A DNA stretch of 64,000 nt from Pedobacter polaris. Lineage in GTDB: Bacteria > Bacteroidota > Bacteroidia > Sphingobacteriales > Sphingobacteriaceae. Shown here one piece after another: positions 35,914 through 45,202 of this stretch. The notes beneath the pieces were generated by a model that was not told the origin of the DNA, searched no databases, and saw only the letters and a program-made list of their open reading frames with translations. The position numbers were made by a program, and so were the translations under genes. The stretch's first letter is position 1; every line of letters starts with the position of its first letter. Where the stretch lies: assembly GCF_005116505.1 (NCBI RefSeq), contig NZ_SWBR01000001.1:248001-312000 (forward strand). Direction: 5' to 3'.

Positions 35914-37068
35914 CTATTTAGATTTAGCACCTAAAAGTTCTTCTAGTTTTTTGTGCAATCCTTCACCTCTTAAACTCTTTCCTACAATTTTGCCTGTAGG
36001 GTCAATTAAAAAGTTTGCTGGGATACCTTGGATACCATATAGGTATCTAGCTTCATTTTCCCATCCTTTTAATTCAGAAACATGAGTCCAAGTTAATTTG
36101 TCTTTTTCGATTGCTTCTAACCACTTTTCTTTGGTGGTTCCTGTAGTACCTCCATCAAAAGATACACCAAAAACGGTAAAGTTTTTATCTTTGAATTTAT
36201 TAAAAGCTGCAACTACATTTGGATTTTCCTCTCTACAAGGACCGCACCAAGCTGCCCAAAAATCAACCAGCACATATTTGCCTTTAAAATCTGACAGCTT
36301 CACCACTTTCCCTTCAGGGTCATGTTGCGCAAAATCTGGCGCTATTACACCTATTTGAGTCTTTTTAGCACCTTCAATTGTACTGGCAATATTCTTTCCT
36401 AAAGCAGATGCTCTATATTCAGCAGCATATTTTAAAAATTGTGGTTCTACAACCTTCGGATCAATATCATATCCCATTGATGCTCTGAATGCAACTAAAC
36501 CCATGTAAGAGTTCAAGTTTTCTTCAGCAAATTTCTTAGTTAAAGGTCCTCTATCCTTATTAGCAGCAGTGTATTTAGCCATAAAAGGTTTCATAAAAGT
36601 TGTATCTTTTTTCTGCTCTGTTGTATAAGCATTGTATTCTTTCATGTAAATGGCAACCTGATCGTTCATTGGTTTAAACAATGCGATATATTTTGCATTA
36701 TCGTCATTCACTTTAGAGCCAGTAATTTTTGCATATTTGATAGAATCAGCTGCTTCAACTTTTATAGTTGCTTTTTCAAGAAATACCGTAATTAAATCTG
36801 ATGGAACACGTTTTTTGGGGTCAACTGGTGTTGCGTCATGTTTAACTCTAATAGATGCGGAAGTTACACCATCAACAGAACCTTTGAATTCAAATGTTCC
36901 ATTTTTTAATGTTGCAGAATCTGTAATGCTATTTGTGCCTACTTTATAAACTAAAAATGCTTTTGCAGGTTCATTTAAAGTACCAACCTTACCTTGAATG
37001 GTAAAAGCTTGCTGCGCCATTAAACCTAGTGGTAAAAGGCAAAAAGCAGATAAAATTAATTTTTTCAT
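35914..37068 (-). CDS. TlpA-like thioredoxin with N-terminal DUF4369, copy 2
   Basis: 384 residues with a signal peptide cleaved LMA|Q. It has the same domain order as copy 1: DUF4369 (FTIQGKVGTLNEPAKAFLVY), linker, and TlpA domain with WAAWCGPCREENP and a GIQGIPANFLIDPTGKIVG stretch. It differs from copy 1 by small insertions (GVSFDGGTTGTTKEKW in place of GVSLDQPGKKDAW) and by IPANF against IPFNF near the cis-Pro. The substitutions near the redox site suggest functional divergence after duplication. Copy 2 retains the DFAQHDPEG insertion region typical of the family. Confidence 0.88.
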   Translation of the reverse strand: MKKLILSAFCLLPLGLMAQQAFTIQGKVGTLNEPAKAFLVYKVGTNSITDSATLKNGTFEFKGSVDGVTSASIRVKHDATPVDPKKRVPSDLITVFLEKATIKVEAADSIKYAKITGSKVNDDNAKYIALFKPMNDQVAIYMKEYNAYTTEQKKDTTFMKPFMAKYTAANKDRGPLTKKFAEENLNSYMGLVAFRASMGYDIDPKVVEPQFLKYAAEYRASALGKNIASTIEGAKKTQIGVIAPDFAQHDPEGKVVKLSDFKGKYVLVDFWAAWCGPCREENPNVVAAFNKFKDKNFTVFGVSFDGGTTGTTKEKWLEAIEKDKLTWTHVSELKGWENEARYLYGIQGIPANFLIDPTGKIVGKSLRGEGLHKKLEELLGAKSK

Positions 37069-37152
37069 TATGTATTTAATTAGGGTTTAGGGGCTTAGAT
37101 TATAAGCAAATATAAAAAATCTGCACTTTAAAAAGATGCATCAAATGTAAAA

Positions 37153-38334
37153 TTATGATAGCTTTTGATAAGTTCGCCACCATAAATCGGGCATTTCTCC
37201 ATTAACAGCAGTATTATAATCATCATATCTGCAAGGAACTAGGTGATATCTTTCATTTTTTGAGATACCAGTTGGATAAGGAACTTGCATCCACCAACGG
37301 TCTGAACGTTTGCTTTTCACAAAATTCATTTCGCCAGAACCATCCTTTAAACTTGCCCTGTAAATGATATATTGAGATTTTGGCGTAAGCGGAAAATCTT
37401 GCTTGCGGTTATAATATCCATCTATAAAATACCAAACCATTTGTGCTAAAAGCATTGCTGTTTGCCCATTTCTATCAAAAGCTGGGTTAAATTCGTAAAA
37501 CCCTATAGAAGTCAGTTTATCATTCATTCCGGCATAACGTGTAATTCTGCAAGCGTCTTCACCATAAAAACCATTTGGACCAGCATTTACATTTGCACCA
37601 GCATCTGCAGAACGAATAGCGCCCAGATCAAAACTTATCATATTTGCATTGCGAAGTACTGGTTCTGTTAAAGAAATATCAGGCATAAACTCACCTAATC
37701 GATGTACATCAAAATATAGCTTATCCATTACTTTTAAGCTATCTTGATTTACAAAATAAGTTTGGTAACCAACATTACTAAAATTAAATAAATAGTTCGG
37801 TTGATGTAAAAAAATCTTGCTTAGGTATGAGCTAGAAGTTGTTGCAACTCCTTCTTCAGTATCTTCATCTAAATCAAATTTAGAATCGATTACCACCAAA
37901 TCCACTTTTTGCTCCAAGTTTTCATACGCCATATATTGGGCATAAGTAATGTCTTGTCCACCACCAATTATAATTGGCAAAATGTTCAATTTTATTAATT
38001 CAGCAACTGCAGTTTTAACAGCAAAATAAGTATCAGAAACTTCTTTGCCTGCTTTTATATTTCCAAGGTCGATTATTTTGCTTGTAAAAGAACCTTCATT
38101 TAAAGTATAAAACTGTTCTCTAAAATGTTCAGAGCCTAATGCACAGCCATTATTATTTACCGCTCCCCTATCATCTTTCACTCCAAAAATGGCAATATCG
38201 TATGTTTTTTCTTCCAATTCTGGAAAGCGATCTGTAAAAAAATTAGCCTTTAATCCTAGATGACTGGTTAAAAATCCTTGCTTAGGACTAAACTTATCTG
38301 GGTTAATAGGCGAAAAAAAATCGGATAAAGACAT
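37153..38334 (-). CDS. Arginase/formimidoglutamase-fold protein lacking several metal ligands
   Basis: 393 residues with the ureohydrolase fold order: IAIFGVKDDRGAVNNNG, LPIIIGGGQDITYAQYMAYE, VDLVVIDSKFDLDED, NMISFDLGAIRSADAGANVN and TSIGFYEFNPAFDRNGQTA. In active arginases the Mn-binding motifs are GGGHD, DAHxD and SxDxDxxDP. Here they read GGGQD, DSKFD and SFDLGAIRS. At least three of six expected ligands are replaced (His to Gln, His to Lys, Asp to Gly). Databases often label such proteins formimidoglutamase, but hydrolase activity is doubtful. No histidine-degradation (hut) gene is adjacent. Monocistronic, leftward. Confidence 0.75.
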   Translation of the reverse strand: MSLSDFFSPINPDKFSPKQGFLTSHLGLKANFFTDRFPELEEKTYDIAIFGVKDDRGAVNNNGCALGSEHFREQFYTLNEGSFTSKIIDLGNIKAGKEVSDTYFAVKTAVAELIKLNILPIIIGGGQDITYAQYMAYENLEQKVDLVVIDSKFDLDEDTEEGVATTSSSYLSKIFLHQPNYLFNFSNVGYQTYFVNQDSLKVMDKLYFDVHRLGEFMPDISLTEPVLRNANMISFDLGAIRSADAGANVNAGPNGFYGEDACRITRYAGMNDKLTSIGFYEFNPAFDRNGQTAMLLAQMVWYFIDGYYNRKQDFPLTPKSQYIIYRASLKDGSGEMNFVKSKRSDRWWMQVPYPTGISKNERYHLVPCRYDDYNTAVNGEMPDLWWRTYQKLS

Positions 38335-38570
38335 AAAAACGATATAAATGTTGGCATCAAATATCTATTTTTGGGCGGACATATTAATGAAACTGTTTGA
38401 ACTTTATGTTGTAAAATTGTTTTTAGCTCATTTTTGAGTTGAACGAGGCTTATTTTTGAAGAGATAGCGGAGTAACTACCTCAAAAAAACGTAACGAATT
38501 TAAAGCCAAAAAGAAGCACAAACAGTTATTAGATAAATTTCAAATAGTTTCTGAACCTAAAAAAAATACG

Positions 38571-39533
38571 ATGATACTGGTAACCGGCGCTACAGGATTT
38601 TTAGGTGCAGAATTAATTCATCAGCTAACTGCTCAAAATTTAAAAGTTAAGGCGTTAAAAAGAGAGACTTCTAAAATTCCAGTTTTATTAAAAGATAACC
38701 AGCTTATTGAATGGTTTCTTGCCGATATTAATGAACCCGAAAGCTTGGCAGATGCCTTCGAAAATATAACCCAAGTTTATCATTGTGCAGCATTCATTTC
38801 TTTTGATCCAAAAGACAAGACAAAATTATTAAAAGTAAACATCGAAGGAACTTCAAATATTGTAAACCTTTGTGCCGAGCATCAAGCTAGATTAGTTCAC
38901 GTAAGTTCCATTGCAGCCTTAGGTAATGCCAAAAAAGGAGCGCAAATTACTGAGAAAGATTTTTGGGAATATGATTCAAAAGTTCACGCTTATGCCATTT
39001 CAAAATATGAAGGCGAAATGGAAGTTTGGCGTAGCATTGCCGAGGGTTTAGATGCGGTAATTGTAAATCCGGCTGTAATTATTGGCAGAAACGCTGGCTT
39101 TGAAGGTAGTGGTGCTATTTTTAAATTGGTAAAAGAAGGTTTGAAATTTTATACCAATGGCGCAACTGGAATTGTAGATGTAGAAGATGTTGCCAAGAGT
39201 ATGATTGCCCTAATGAACAGCGAAATTACTGCAGAGCGCTATACTTTATCAGCCGACAACCTGAATTATAAAGATTTTTTTGCCGAAATTGCCAGTGGTT
39301 TTGGAATTAAGAAACCAGCTACTGAAGCTAAACCTTGGATGCTGGGCATTGCTTGGAGAGCTGCAAAAGTAGCCTCTATCTTTACCAGAAAAGCTCCTGC
39401 CTTAACAAGAGATGCTGCTCGAAGTAGTTTTAATTTGAGTTATTACAGCAATGAAAAAATTAGAAATGCTATAAATATTGACTTTAAACCATTAAAACAG
39501 AGTATTCGTGAAGTTTGCGAGGCTTTGAAATAA
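38571..39533 (+). CDS. NAD-dependent epimerase/dehydratase family protein
   Basis: 320 residues. The extended short-chain dehydrogenase fold has the nucleotide loop TGATGFLGAELIHQL at residues 5-19, the DINEPESLADAF acidic strand, the VSSIAALG serine region, and the YAISK catalytic Tyr-Lys pair. It resembles the dihydroflavonol reductase/3-beta-hydroxysteroid dehydrogenase-like subgroup. Substrate unknown. It is followed after 100 nt by the SerB-SerA fusion gene in the same direction. Confidence 0.85.
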   Translation: MILVTGATGFLGAELIHQLTAQNLKVKALKRETSKIPVLLKDNQLIEWFLADINEPESLADAFENITQVYHCAAFISFDPKDKTKLLKVNIEGTSNIVNLCAEHQARLVHVSSIAALGNAKKGAQITEKDFWEYDSKVHAYAISKYEGEMEVWRSIAEGLDAVIVNPAVIIGRNAGFEGSGAIFKLVKEGLKFYTNGATGIVDVEDVAKSMIALMNSEITAERYTLSADNLNYKDFFAEIASGFGIKKPATEAKPWMLGIAWRAAKVASIFTRKAPALTRDAARSSFNLSYYSNEKIRNAINIDFKPLKQSIREVCEALK

Positions 39534-39636
39534 CGCTAATGAACCCAACAGGATTAAGATTCCTCATTGAATGCGGAGTAATGATAATTTTATCCTCAAA
39601 GGCTCCAGCTACAATTAAAAACAAAAACACAACCAG

Positions 39637-40935
39637 GTGAAACCACAAAACTATTATATTATCGATTTCGACAGCACTTTTACACAAGTAGAAGCATTAG
39701 ATGAACTGGCCCGTATCTCCTTAAATAAACATCCCGATAAGGAAGCTATCTTTAAAAAAATTGAAGATTATACCAATTTAGCAATGGAGGGCAAACTTTC
39801 CTTTTCTGAAAGTTTAGCCAAACGCGTACAATTATTAGAAGCAAACGAAGATCATTTAAAGCAGCTAATTACCCGTTTAAAGAAAAAAGTTTCTGCTTCA
39901 TTTTCTCGTAATGCTGCTTTCTTTAAAAAACACGCTGATGAAGTTTTAATAGTTTCTGGCGGATTTAAAGAATTCATCACGCCTGTTGTAAGTCAATACC
40001 ACATTAAAAAAGAAAATATTTATGCCAACACTTTTGTAACCACAGGTGATGGAAAAATTATAGACTATGACCATGCCAATCCATTAAGTGAAGAAGGTGG
40101 GAAAGTTAAACTAATTGGTCAGATGGGCCTGCAGGGCGAATTGTATGGCATTGGTGACGGTTATTCTGATTATCAACTTCGCGAAAGTGGATTGATTAAA
40201 AAATTCTATGCTTTTACAGAAAATATTGCCAGAGAAAGCATCGTTTCAAAAGCCGACCATGTTACCCCAAGTTTTGATGAGTTTTTGTATGTTAATAATT
40301 TGCCAAGGGCAATATCTTACCCTAAAAACAGAATTCTTTGTTTAGTGGTTGGAGACATCCCAAAAGAAAGCATCGAGCTTTTGAAAAAAGATGGGTTTTC
40401 GATTAGACACAAAACTTCTTTCGAGGAAAAATATGTAGCAGACGTTGGAATGATTTTATTAGCTGACGGCGAGAAAATTGAGCAGGAAAAGCTAGAGCGT
40501 GCTGTTAAGCTAAAAACCATTGGTTATTTAGGAAGTGCCAAAAACAAACTTTCTTTCCAAATTTGTACTGATATGGGAATTGTGGTTTTCGACGATCCAA
40601 AAAGTAATCCAAGAAGTGCTTCTTTTATTCCAAAACGAGTAATTGATTTCATGAATAAAGGAACGACTTACATGAGTAGTAACTTCCCTAATTTGCAATT
40701 GCCAGCTATCGATAAATCGCATCGCTTAATTCACATCCACAAAAATGTTCCTGGTATTATGGCGCAGATTAATACTATTTTCGCCAAACACAATATCAAC
40801 ATTGTTGGGCAATTTTTAATGACAAACCCTACATTGGGTTACGCTATTACAGATATCAATGCAGAATACGACAAACAATTGTTTAAATCGTTAAAGAAGA
40901 TTGAGAATACAATTAAATTTAGAGTGTTGTATTAA
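39637..40935 (+). CDS. Phosphoserine-phosphatase-like HAD domain fused to a SerA remnant (substrate-binding half plus ACT)
   Basis: 432 residues, GTG start. Residues 1-205 form a SerB-like HAD phosphatase: DFDSTFT (Asp10 nucleophile, Asp12), VLIVSGGFKEFITPVV (motif II Ser) and GELYGIGDGYSDYQLRESG (motif III). Residues about 228-335 resemble the non-NAD half of phosphoglycerate dehydrogenase (ILCLVVGDIPKESIELLKKD, LKTIGYLGSAKNKLSF, GIVVFDDPKSNPRSASF). The last 80 residues are the SerA-type ACT domain (HRLIHIHKNVPGIMAQINTI, then the NIVGQFL and YAITDI motifs). The Rossmann NAD-binding domain between them is absent. It may be a serine-pathway phosphatase with an amino-acid-sensing tail, or a phosphatase for another substrate. 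Confidence 0.8.
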   Translation: MKPQNYYIIDFDSTFTQVEALDELARISLNKHPDKEAIFKKIEDYTNLAMEGKLSFSESLAKRVQLLEANEDHLKQLITRLKKKVSASFSRNAAFFKKHADEVLIVSGGFKEFITPVVSQYHIKKENIYANTFVTTGDGKIIDYDHANPLSEEGGKVKLIGQMGLQGELYGIGDGYSDYQLRESGLIKKFYAFTENIARESIVSKADHVTPSFDEFLYVNNLPRAISYPKNRILCLVVGDIPKESIELLKKDGFSIRHKTSFEEKYVADVGMILLADGEKIEQEKLERAVKLKTIGYLGSAKNKLSFQICTDMGIVVFDDPKSNPRSASFIPKRVIDFMNKGTTYMSSNFPNLQLPAIDKSHRLIHIHKNVPGIMAQINTIFAKHNINIVGQFLMTNPTLGYAITDINAEYDKQLFKSLKKIENTIKFRVLY

Positions 40936-41091
40936 ATATAAAGATGGAAGTAAACATGGATTTTAAAACCTGGAAATGGGCATCCTTCATTAGCGTAATT
41001 ATCGCTAGACCAAGTTAATTGATTAGTAAATAATTATTGTCGCAATTTATTAGCGAATACTATTTTCATTATTACTAATTTTAAATATGCC

Positions 41092-42057
41092 ATGGATTTT
41101 ACACCACAAATAAAAGACAAACTAGACAAGCTTCAAGAAAAATATGAAGCGATGGGTCAAGACATGGCCTCCTACCTTGACGGTCTCTTATACGCAGATT
41201 TTTTAACCTATTGGGATTACATCCACTTAGACACATTATTAAGCTTACAAAGCCCAAAAACACCATTTCCCGATGAAGAAATTTTTATCATGTATCATCA
41301 GATTACGGAATTGTATTTTAAACTGGCATTACATGAATGTAGGCAAATTGCAGAGCACCAAGAATTAACTGCAGAATTTTTTACAGTGCGTATAAAACGG
41401 ATTAACTCTTACTTTAATGCACTAACAACTTCCTTCGAGGTAATGGTTAACGGAATGGAAAAAGAGCAATTTCTAAAGTTCCGTATGTCTTTATTACCAG
41501 CAAGCGGTTTCCAATCTGGCCAATACAGAATGATAGAAATCACTGCTACAGATTTTACCCAACTGGTTGATAAAAGTCAGAGAGTGGCACTGGTAAACAA
41601 TACCATTGAAGAAAAATTTGAACACATTTACTGGAAGTTTGGCGCTACGGAATTATCGAGTGGCAAGCAGACCTTAACCTTAAAACAGTTCATTAAAAAG
41701 TACGCAGCGCAGTTTCTAGCTCTGGCTAAAGAACGTGAGCATACCAATTTTTCAGCATTATACCACAAACTAGTATCCAAGGGAGAAGATGTGAGCCAGT
41801 TAGCTGAAGAATTACGCAAGTTAGACCTTTACGTAAATGTAGAATGGCCTTTATCGCATTATAAATCAGCGGTGCGCTATTTAGAGAAAGACCCAACAGA
41901 TATTGCTGCAACAGGTGGCACTAACTGGCAAAAATATTTGCCTCCGCGTTTCCAAAAGCGGATTTTCTATCCTTTCCTTTGGACACCAGAACAAATGGAA
42001 GAATGGGGAAAGGGATGGGTGCTTAGTGTACTCCAAACACTTCGAAACGAAAAATAA
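41092..42057 (+). CDS. kynA: Tryptophan 2,3-dioxygenase family protein
   Basis: 321 residues, all-helical heme dioxygenase. MYHQITELYFKLALHE matches the active-site helix (HQxxELxFK) of tryptophan dioxygenase. RMSLLPASGFQSGQYRMIE is the conserved substrate and heme-edge segment, and DIAATGGTNWQKYLPPRF the C-terminal substrate loop. The reaction opens the indole ring of Trp to N-formylkynurenine. No other kynurenine-pathway gene is adjacent, so the symbol rests on the protein family only. It precedes ilvE by 54 nt, with its own promoter for ilvE in between. Confidence 0.85.
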   Translation: MDFTPQIKDKLDKLQEKYEAMGQDMASYLDGLLYADFLTYWDYIHLDTLLSLQSPKTPFPDEEIFIMYHQITELYFKLALHECRQIAEHQELTAEFFTVRIKRINSYFNALTTSFEVMVNGMEKEQFLKFRMSLLPASGFQSGQYRMIEITATDFTQLVDKSQRVALVNNTIEEKFEHIYWKFGATELSSGKQTLTLKQFIKKYAAQFLALAKEREHTNFSALYHKLVSKGEDVSQLAEELRKLDLYVNVEWPLSHYKSAVRYLEKDPTDIAATGGTNWQKYLPPRFQKRIFYPFLWTPEQMEEWGKGWVLSVLQTLRNEK

Positions 42058-42058
42058 A

Positions 42059-42089
42059 TTGGGTTTAAATGTGTTTTTTCGTACTTTTG
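42059..42089 (+). promoter_or_regulatory. Promoter of ilvE
   Basis: TTG at 42059-42061, a 20-nt spacer and TACTTTTG at 42082-42089 match the Bacteroidetes promoter (TTG, TAnnTTTG). It begins 2 nt past the dioxygenase stop and lies 22 nt before the ilvE start. Confidence 0.65.
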
Positions 42090-42111
42090 CATTAAATTAA
42101 TACTTAAGGCA

Positions 42112-43176
42112 GTGATAGATACTTTACAAATTAAGGTTACAGAAAATAGCAATCCAAGATTAGCTGAGACAGAATTTAAGGACATCCCATTCGGAAAGAT
42201 TTTTACAGACCATATGTTTATGGCTGATTTTGAAGATGGAGAATGGAAGAATTTACAAATTTTACCTTATGGCCCAATTGAAATGAGTCCTGCAATTTCT
42301 GCTTTACATTACGGACAAGCAATTTTTGAAGGAATGAAAGCTTATCGTTTGCCAAATGGCGATGTAAGTGTTTTTAGAGCGAACAAGAACTTTGAGCGTT
42401 TTAACATTTCAGCAGATCGTATGGCAATGCCTACAATTCCAGAAGAGATTTTTATGCAAGCTATTTCTGCGCTAATTAATATTGATAAAGGTTGGGTGCC
42501 AACGCAAGAAAATTACTCGTTGTATTTAAGACCAGTAATGTTTGCTACCGATTCTTCTTTAGGTGTAAAAGCGAGTGATACTTATAAATTCGTTTTGTTG
42601 GCAACACCAACTGGACCATATTACACTAAGGCTTTAAAAGTTAAAATAGAAACTAAATTTACCCGTGCAAATGAAGGTGGTGTTGGTTATGCCAAAACTG
42701 CCGGAAACTATGCTCGTTCTTTATATCCTTTTGCAGAAGCGCAAAAAGAAGGCTTTGATCAGTTAATTTGGACAGATTCTGCTACACATACATTGGTTGA
42801 AGAATCTGGTGCAGCAAACGTAATGTTTGTTTTAGATGGCAAATTAATTACTGCTGCTGTAAGTGAAACAATTTTAAATGGCGTAACTCGTGATACCATT
42901 ATCGCTTTAGCAAAAGATAAGGGAATTGCAGTAGAAGAAAGAAAAGTTACCGTTGCCGAAATTATTGAAGGTGCTAAAACCGGAAAATTAACTGAAGCTT
43001 TTGCCGTTGGTACAGCTGCAACAGTTACCCAAATAGGAGAAATTGGTTATCAAGGTGAGCTTTATAAATTAACTGATGCTAGTACTCGTACAATTTCTAC
43101 TAGTATTGCAAAAGAATTAAATGACATTAGAAACGGTTTAGTAGCTGATAGATTTGGCTGGAATTGGATAGTTTAA
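42112..43176 (+). CDS. ilvE: Branched-chain amino acid aminotransferase
   Basis: 354 residues, GTG start preceded by a clear promoter. Fold-type IV PLP aminotransferase: MSPAISALHYGQAIFEGMKA, the PLP Lys in GGVGYAKTAGNYARSLYP, DQLIWTDSATHTLVEESGAA and ETILNGVTRDTIIALAKDKG. The length and ALHYGQAIFEGMKAYR region match the class II BCAT (eukaryotic-like) common in Bacteroidetes. It transfers amino groups between Val, Leu or Ile and 2-oxoglutarate. Monocistronic, ended by a shared terminator. Confidence 0.93.
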   Translation: MIDTLQIKVTENSNPRLAETEFKDIPFGKIFTDHMFMADFEDGEWKNLQILPYGPIEMSPAISALHYGQAIFEGMKAYRLPNGDVSVFRANKNFERFNISADRMAMPTIPEEIFMQAISALINIDKGWVPTQENYSLYLRPVMFATDSSLGVKASDTYKFVLLATPTGPYYTKALKVKIETKFTRANEGGVGYAKTAGNYARSLYPFAEAQKEGFDQLIWTDSATHTLVEESGAANVMFVLDGKLITAAVSETILNGVTRDTIIALAKDKGIAVEERKVTVAEIIEGAKTGKLTEAFAVGTAATVTQIGEIGYQGELYKLTDASTRTISTSIAKELNDIRNGLVADRFGWNWIV

Positions 43177-43212
43177 AGAACTCATCCTGAACTTACCAAA
43201 GGATAAATAACT

Positions 43213-43246
43213 AAAGCCTTATATGCTAAAACATATAAGGCTTTTT
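43213..43246. terminator. Bidirectional terminator between ilvE and the AsmA-like gene
   Basis: AAAGCCTTATATG (43213-43225) pairs perfectly with CATATAAGGCTTT (43232-43244) around CTAAAA, with T-runs on both strands. It lies between the convergent genes. Confidence 0.85.
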
Positions 43247-43248
43247 AA

Positions 43249-45051
43249 TTACTCCCGCTCTCTTTCCTTTTTCTCTATTCTTATTTGCCTACGTCTTCTA
43301 CGTTCGTCCCTGTCATCTTTCATCTTTTCAAACTTGGCAACTTGGGCCTTAATTTCGGCTTCTTTTTGGGGTGTTACCCCAACACTATATTTCACACCTT
43401 GAAAGAGAGTTTTCCAAATGAAACTAAAAAATGAAGCCGTTGGTTCTCGTTTAAAGTTAATTGTTGCTGAAGTATATTTTCCATCAGCAGTGGGATTATC
43501 TGAATATAAAACCAAGGCATTTGCCAAGATAGAAAGCAAGCCTTTTTTCACTAGTCTTTGCTTACCCTCTTCTTTTTTTAATAAGGCCACAGAAAGATCA
43601 TTAAACATAAAATCTACCTTTCCCTTGGCAACATTATTATCGGTTTTAATATCAAAAGCCAGCTTTTTTATTATCCCCCTATTTACTTGTACCATTCCTA
43701 ATGGTTTTGTGATTTTATTTAGTTGTCTACCATCCAAATCTGTAATCGAACCTTTGTAATCAAAAGCCCCAGTTGGCGAGTTTAAATCGAACTTAAAATT
43801 GATAGCTAACTTACCCTGCCCCATTACATAGCTTATTAAATCGGCCTGCATAATTGGGTTTACATCTTTTACTTTTTTGGCGTTTGTAGCATTGTTTATA
43901 ATTCCAGATGTCTTTGCAAAAGTAATTTTTCCGATCTGTTTGCTTGTTTTATCAAATTCAGCATAACTTACATCTATATTACTGAGCTTTATAGTTTTAA
44001 TGGTTAATTGAGTGTTCAATTTTTGCAAAAGCTGATGTGGAAATCTACCTGTTTTAACTTTTTCTAACTTGGGATAAGTATTGTTATTGAATACTGCCAC
44101 ACCTCCATCAGCAATGTGCATCTGATTAGCAATTAGCTCTCTTTTTTGCAAATAAGCCGGCAAATCTATGCCATCAAGGCTGATATTATTAAGCTGGATG
44201 GCAAATCGATCTCTTGCATAACCATTAACTTTTGCAAAATTTACTTCGCTATACCTAGGCACCAAGGCAAACTGTTTAATATTCACTTTTCCGCTCGATG
44301 CGTTAAAATCTAATTGGTTAACATTGATGTGATACATACTATCTGGCGTAGCAAAACTGTAGTTATTTAAATTTATATGCACATCTTTTAAAAGATACAG
44401 CCTAGAAGTATCTTGCGCCGATAATGAATCTATTAGCCAATCCGTAAGTTTCACACTTAAATTATTCACAGAATCTACATCTGGAAAAGCGCCATTATTA
44501 TTTATGTATTTGAATTTAGCATTCCTAAAATCTACTGTTTCAACCCTTATAGATTTAAATAAATTCTTAATATAATCATAAGGAGATTTGCGTGGACGTG
44601 GAGGCCTATTGTCATTAAAATCGAAATGTTTGTTCACCATTTTAATTTCTGGCTTATCAAACAAAAGCAAATTCACTTCTACCTTTTTGTTAAAATAGAT
44701 ATTAAATGGGTGGAATCTTTTAATTGAAAGCTTCTTAAGTTTAATGTAATACAGATTGTTTGGTGCTTTTTTTTCAGCAATAAGCAATTTGTAAATATTT
44801 GTGTCTGGCACAATATTTACATCACTAATTGTGGCAGAGCCTGTAAGGAAATTGGTATGTAGCTCTGAAAATTCTATTTGATATAAACCATGGGTAGATT
44901 TAAGTACTAAGGCTTTTAGTTCTTTTTTTATCAACGGCTTAAGCTTGGCACTGATATACCAAGAGACAGAAACTAATACAAAAGAAACAAACAGTAGAAC
45001 ACCAACAATCCATTTTATAATTTTAAATTTGCGGGTCTTCTTTTCAGTCAT
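43249..45051 (-). CDS. AsmA-like membrane-anchored protein, copy 2
   Basis: 600 residues. One N-terminal membrane segment (about 10-33, WIVGVLLFVSFVLVSVSWYI) is followed by a long periplasmic part of short repeated beta strands, opening with LVLKSTHGLYQIEFSELHTN and SATISDVNIVPDTNIYKLL, and a basic tail (RRRRRQIRIEKKERERE). The pattern of anchored repeats with amphipathic strands resembles the AsmA/TamB superfamily that moves or organises envelope lipids. The family assignment is by architecture, not by a strong motif. The neighbour at 45203 is clearly paralogous (shared LFLDSI-like, FPHQLLQKL/YPHNALKRL and SFFSFIWKTLFQG/SFFSLMWKSVFTG segments). Confidence 0.6.
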   Translation of the reverse strand: MTEKKTRKFKIIKWIVGVLLFVSFVLVSVSWYISAKLKPLIKKELKALVLKSTHGLYQIEFSELHTNFLTGSATISDVNIVPDTNIYKLLIAEKKAPNNLYYIKLKKLSIKRFHPFNIYFNKKVEVNLLLFDKPEIKMVNKHFDFNDNRPPRPRKSPYDYIKNLFKSIRVETVDFRNAKFKYINNNGAFPDVDSVNNLSVKLTDWLIDSLSAQDTSRLYLLKDVHINLNNYSFATPDSMYHINVNQLDFNASSGKVNIKQFALVPRYSEVNFAKVNGYARDRFAIQLNNISLDGIDLPAYLQKRELIANQMHIADGGVAVFNNNTYPKLEKVKTGRFPHQLLQKLNTQLTIKTIKLSNIDVSYAEFDKTSKQIGKITFAKTSGIINNATNAKKVKDVNPIMQADLISYVMGQGKLAINFKFDLNSPTGAFDYKGSITDLDGRQLNKITKPLGMVQVNRGIIKKLAFDIKTDNNVAKGKVDFMFNDLSVALLKKEEGKQRLVKKGLLSILANALVLYSDNPTADGKYTSATINFKREPTASFFSFIWKTLFQGVKYSVGVTPQKEAEIKAQVAKFEKMKDDRDERRRRRQIRIEKKERERE

Positions 45052-45202
45052 ATTGGATAATCATTTGTGTCATCCAATATAGTAAAAATCTTGTTATGCT
45101 GAATTTTTCAGTAACACATAGTATTCTTTGTCTCCAAGATATTATGATCTTTAGTTTAGCATCTTTTGGAAAGTCTGAACAAGTTTAGCTTCACAAAGCT
45201 TA

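Noticed and set aside
38335-38570. A remnant gene or small RNA before the epimerase gene
   Set aside because: There are A/T-rich words and a weak GAGATAGCGGAGTAACTACC stretch, but no stable hairpin, frame or family match could be supported.
40944-41018. A 24-codon open frame after the SerB-SerA fusion
   Set aside because: Too short, with no recognisable motif, ribosome-entry signal or conserved neighbour. A small ATTAGCG/CGCTA pairing nearby is weak.
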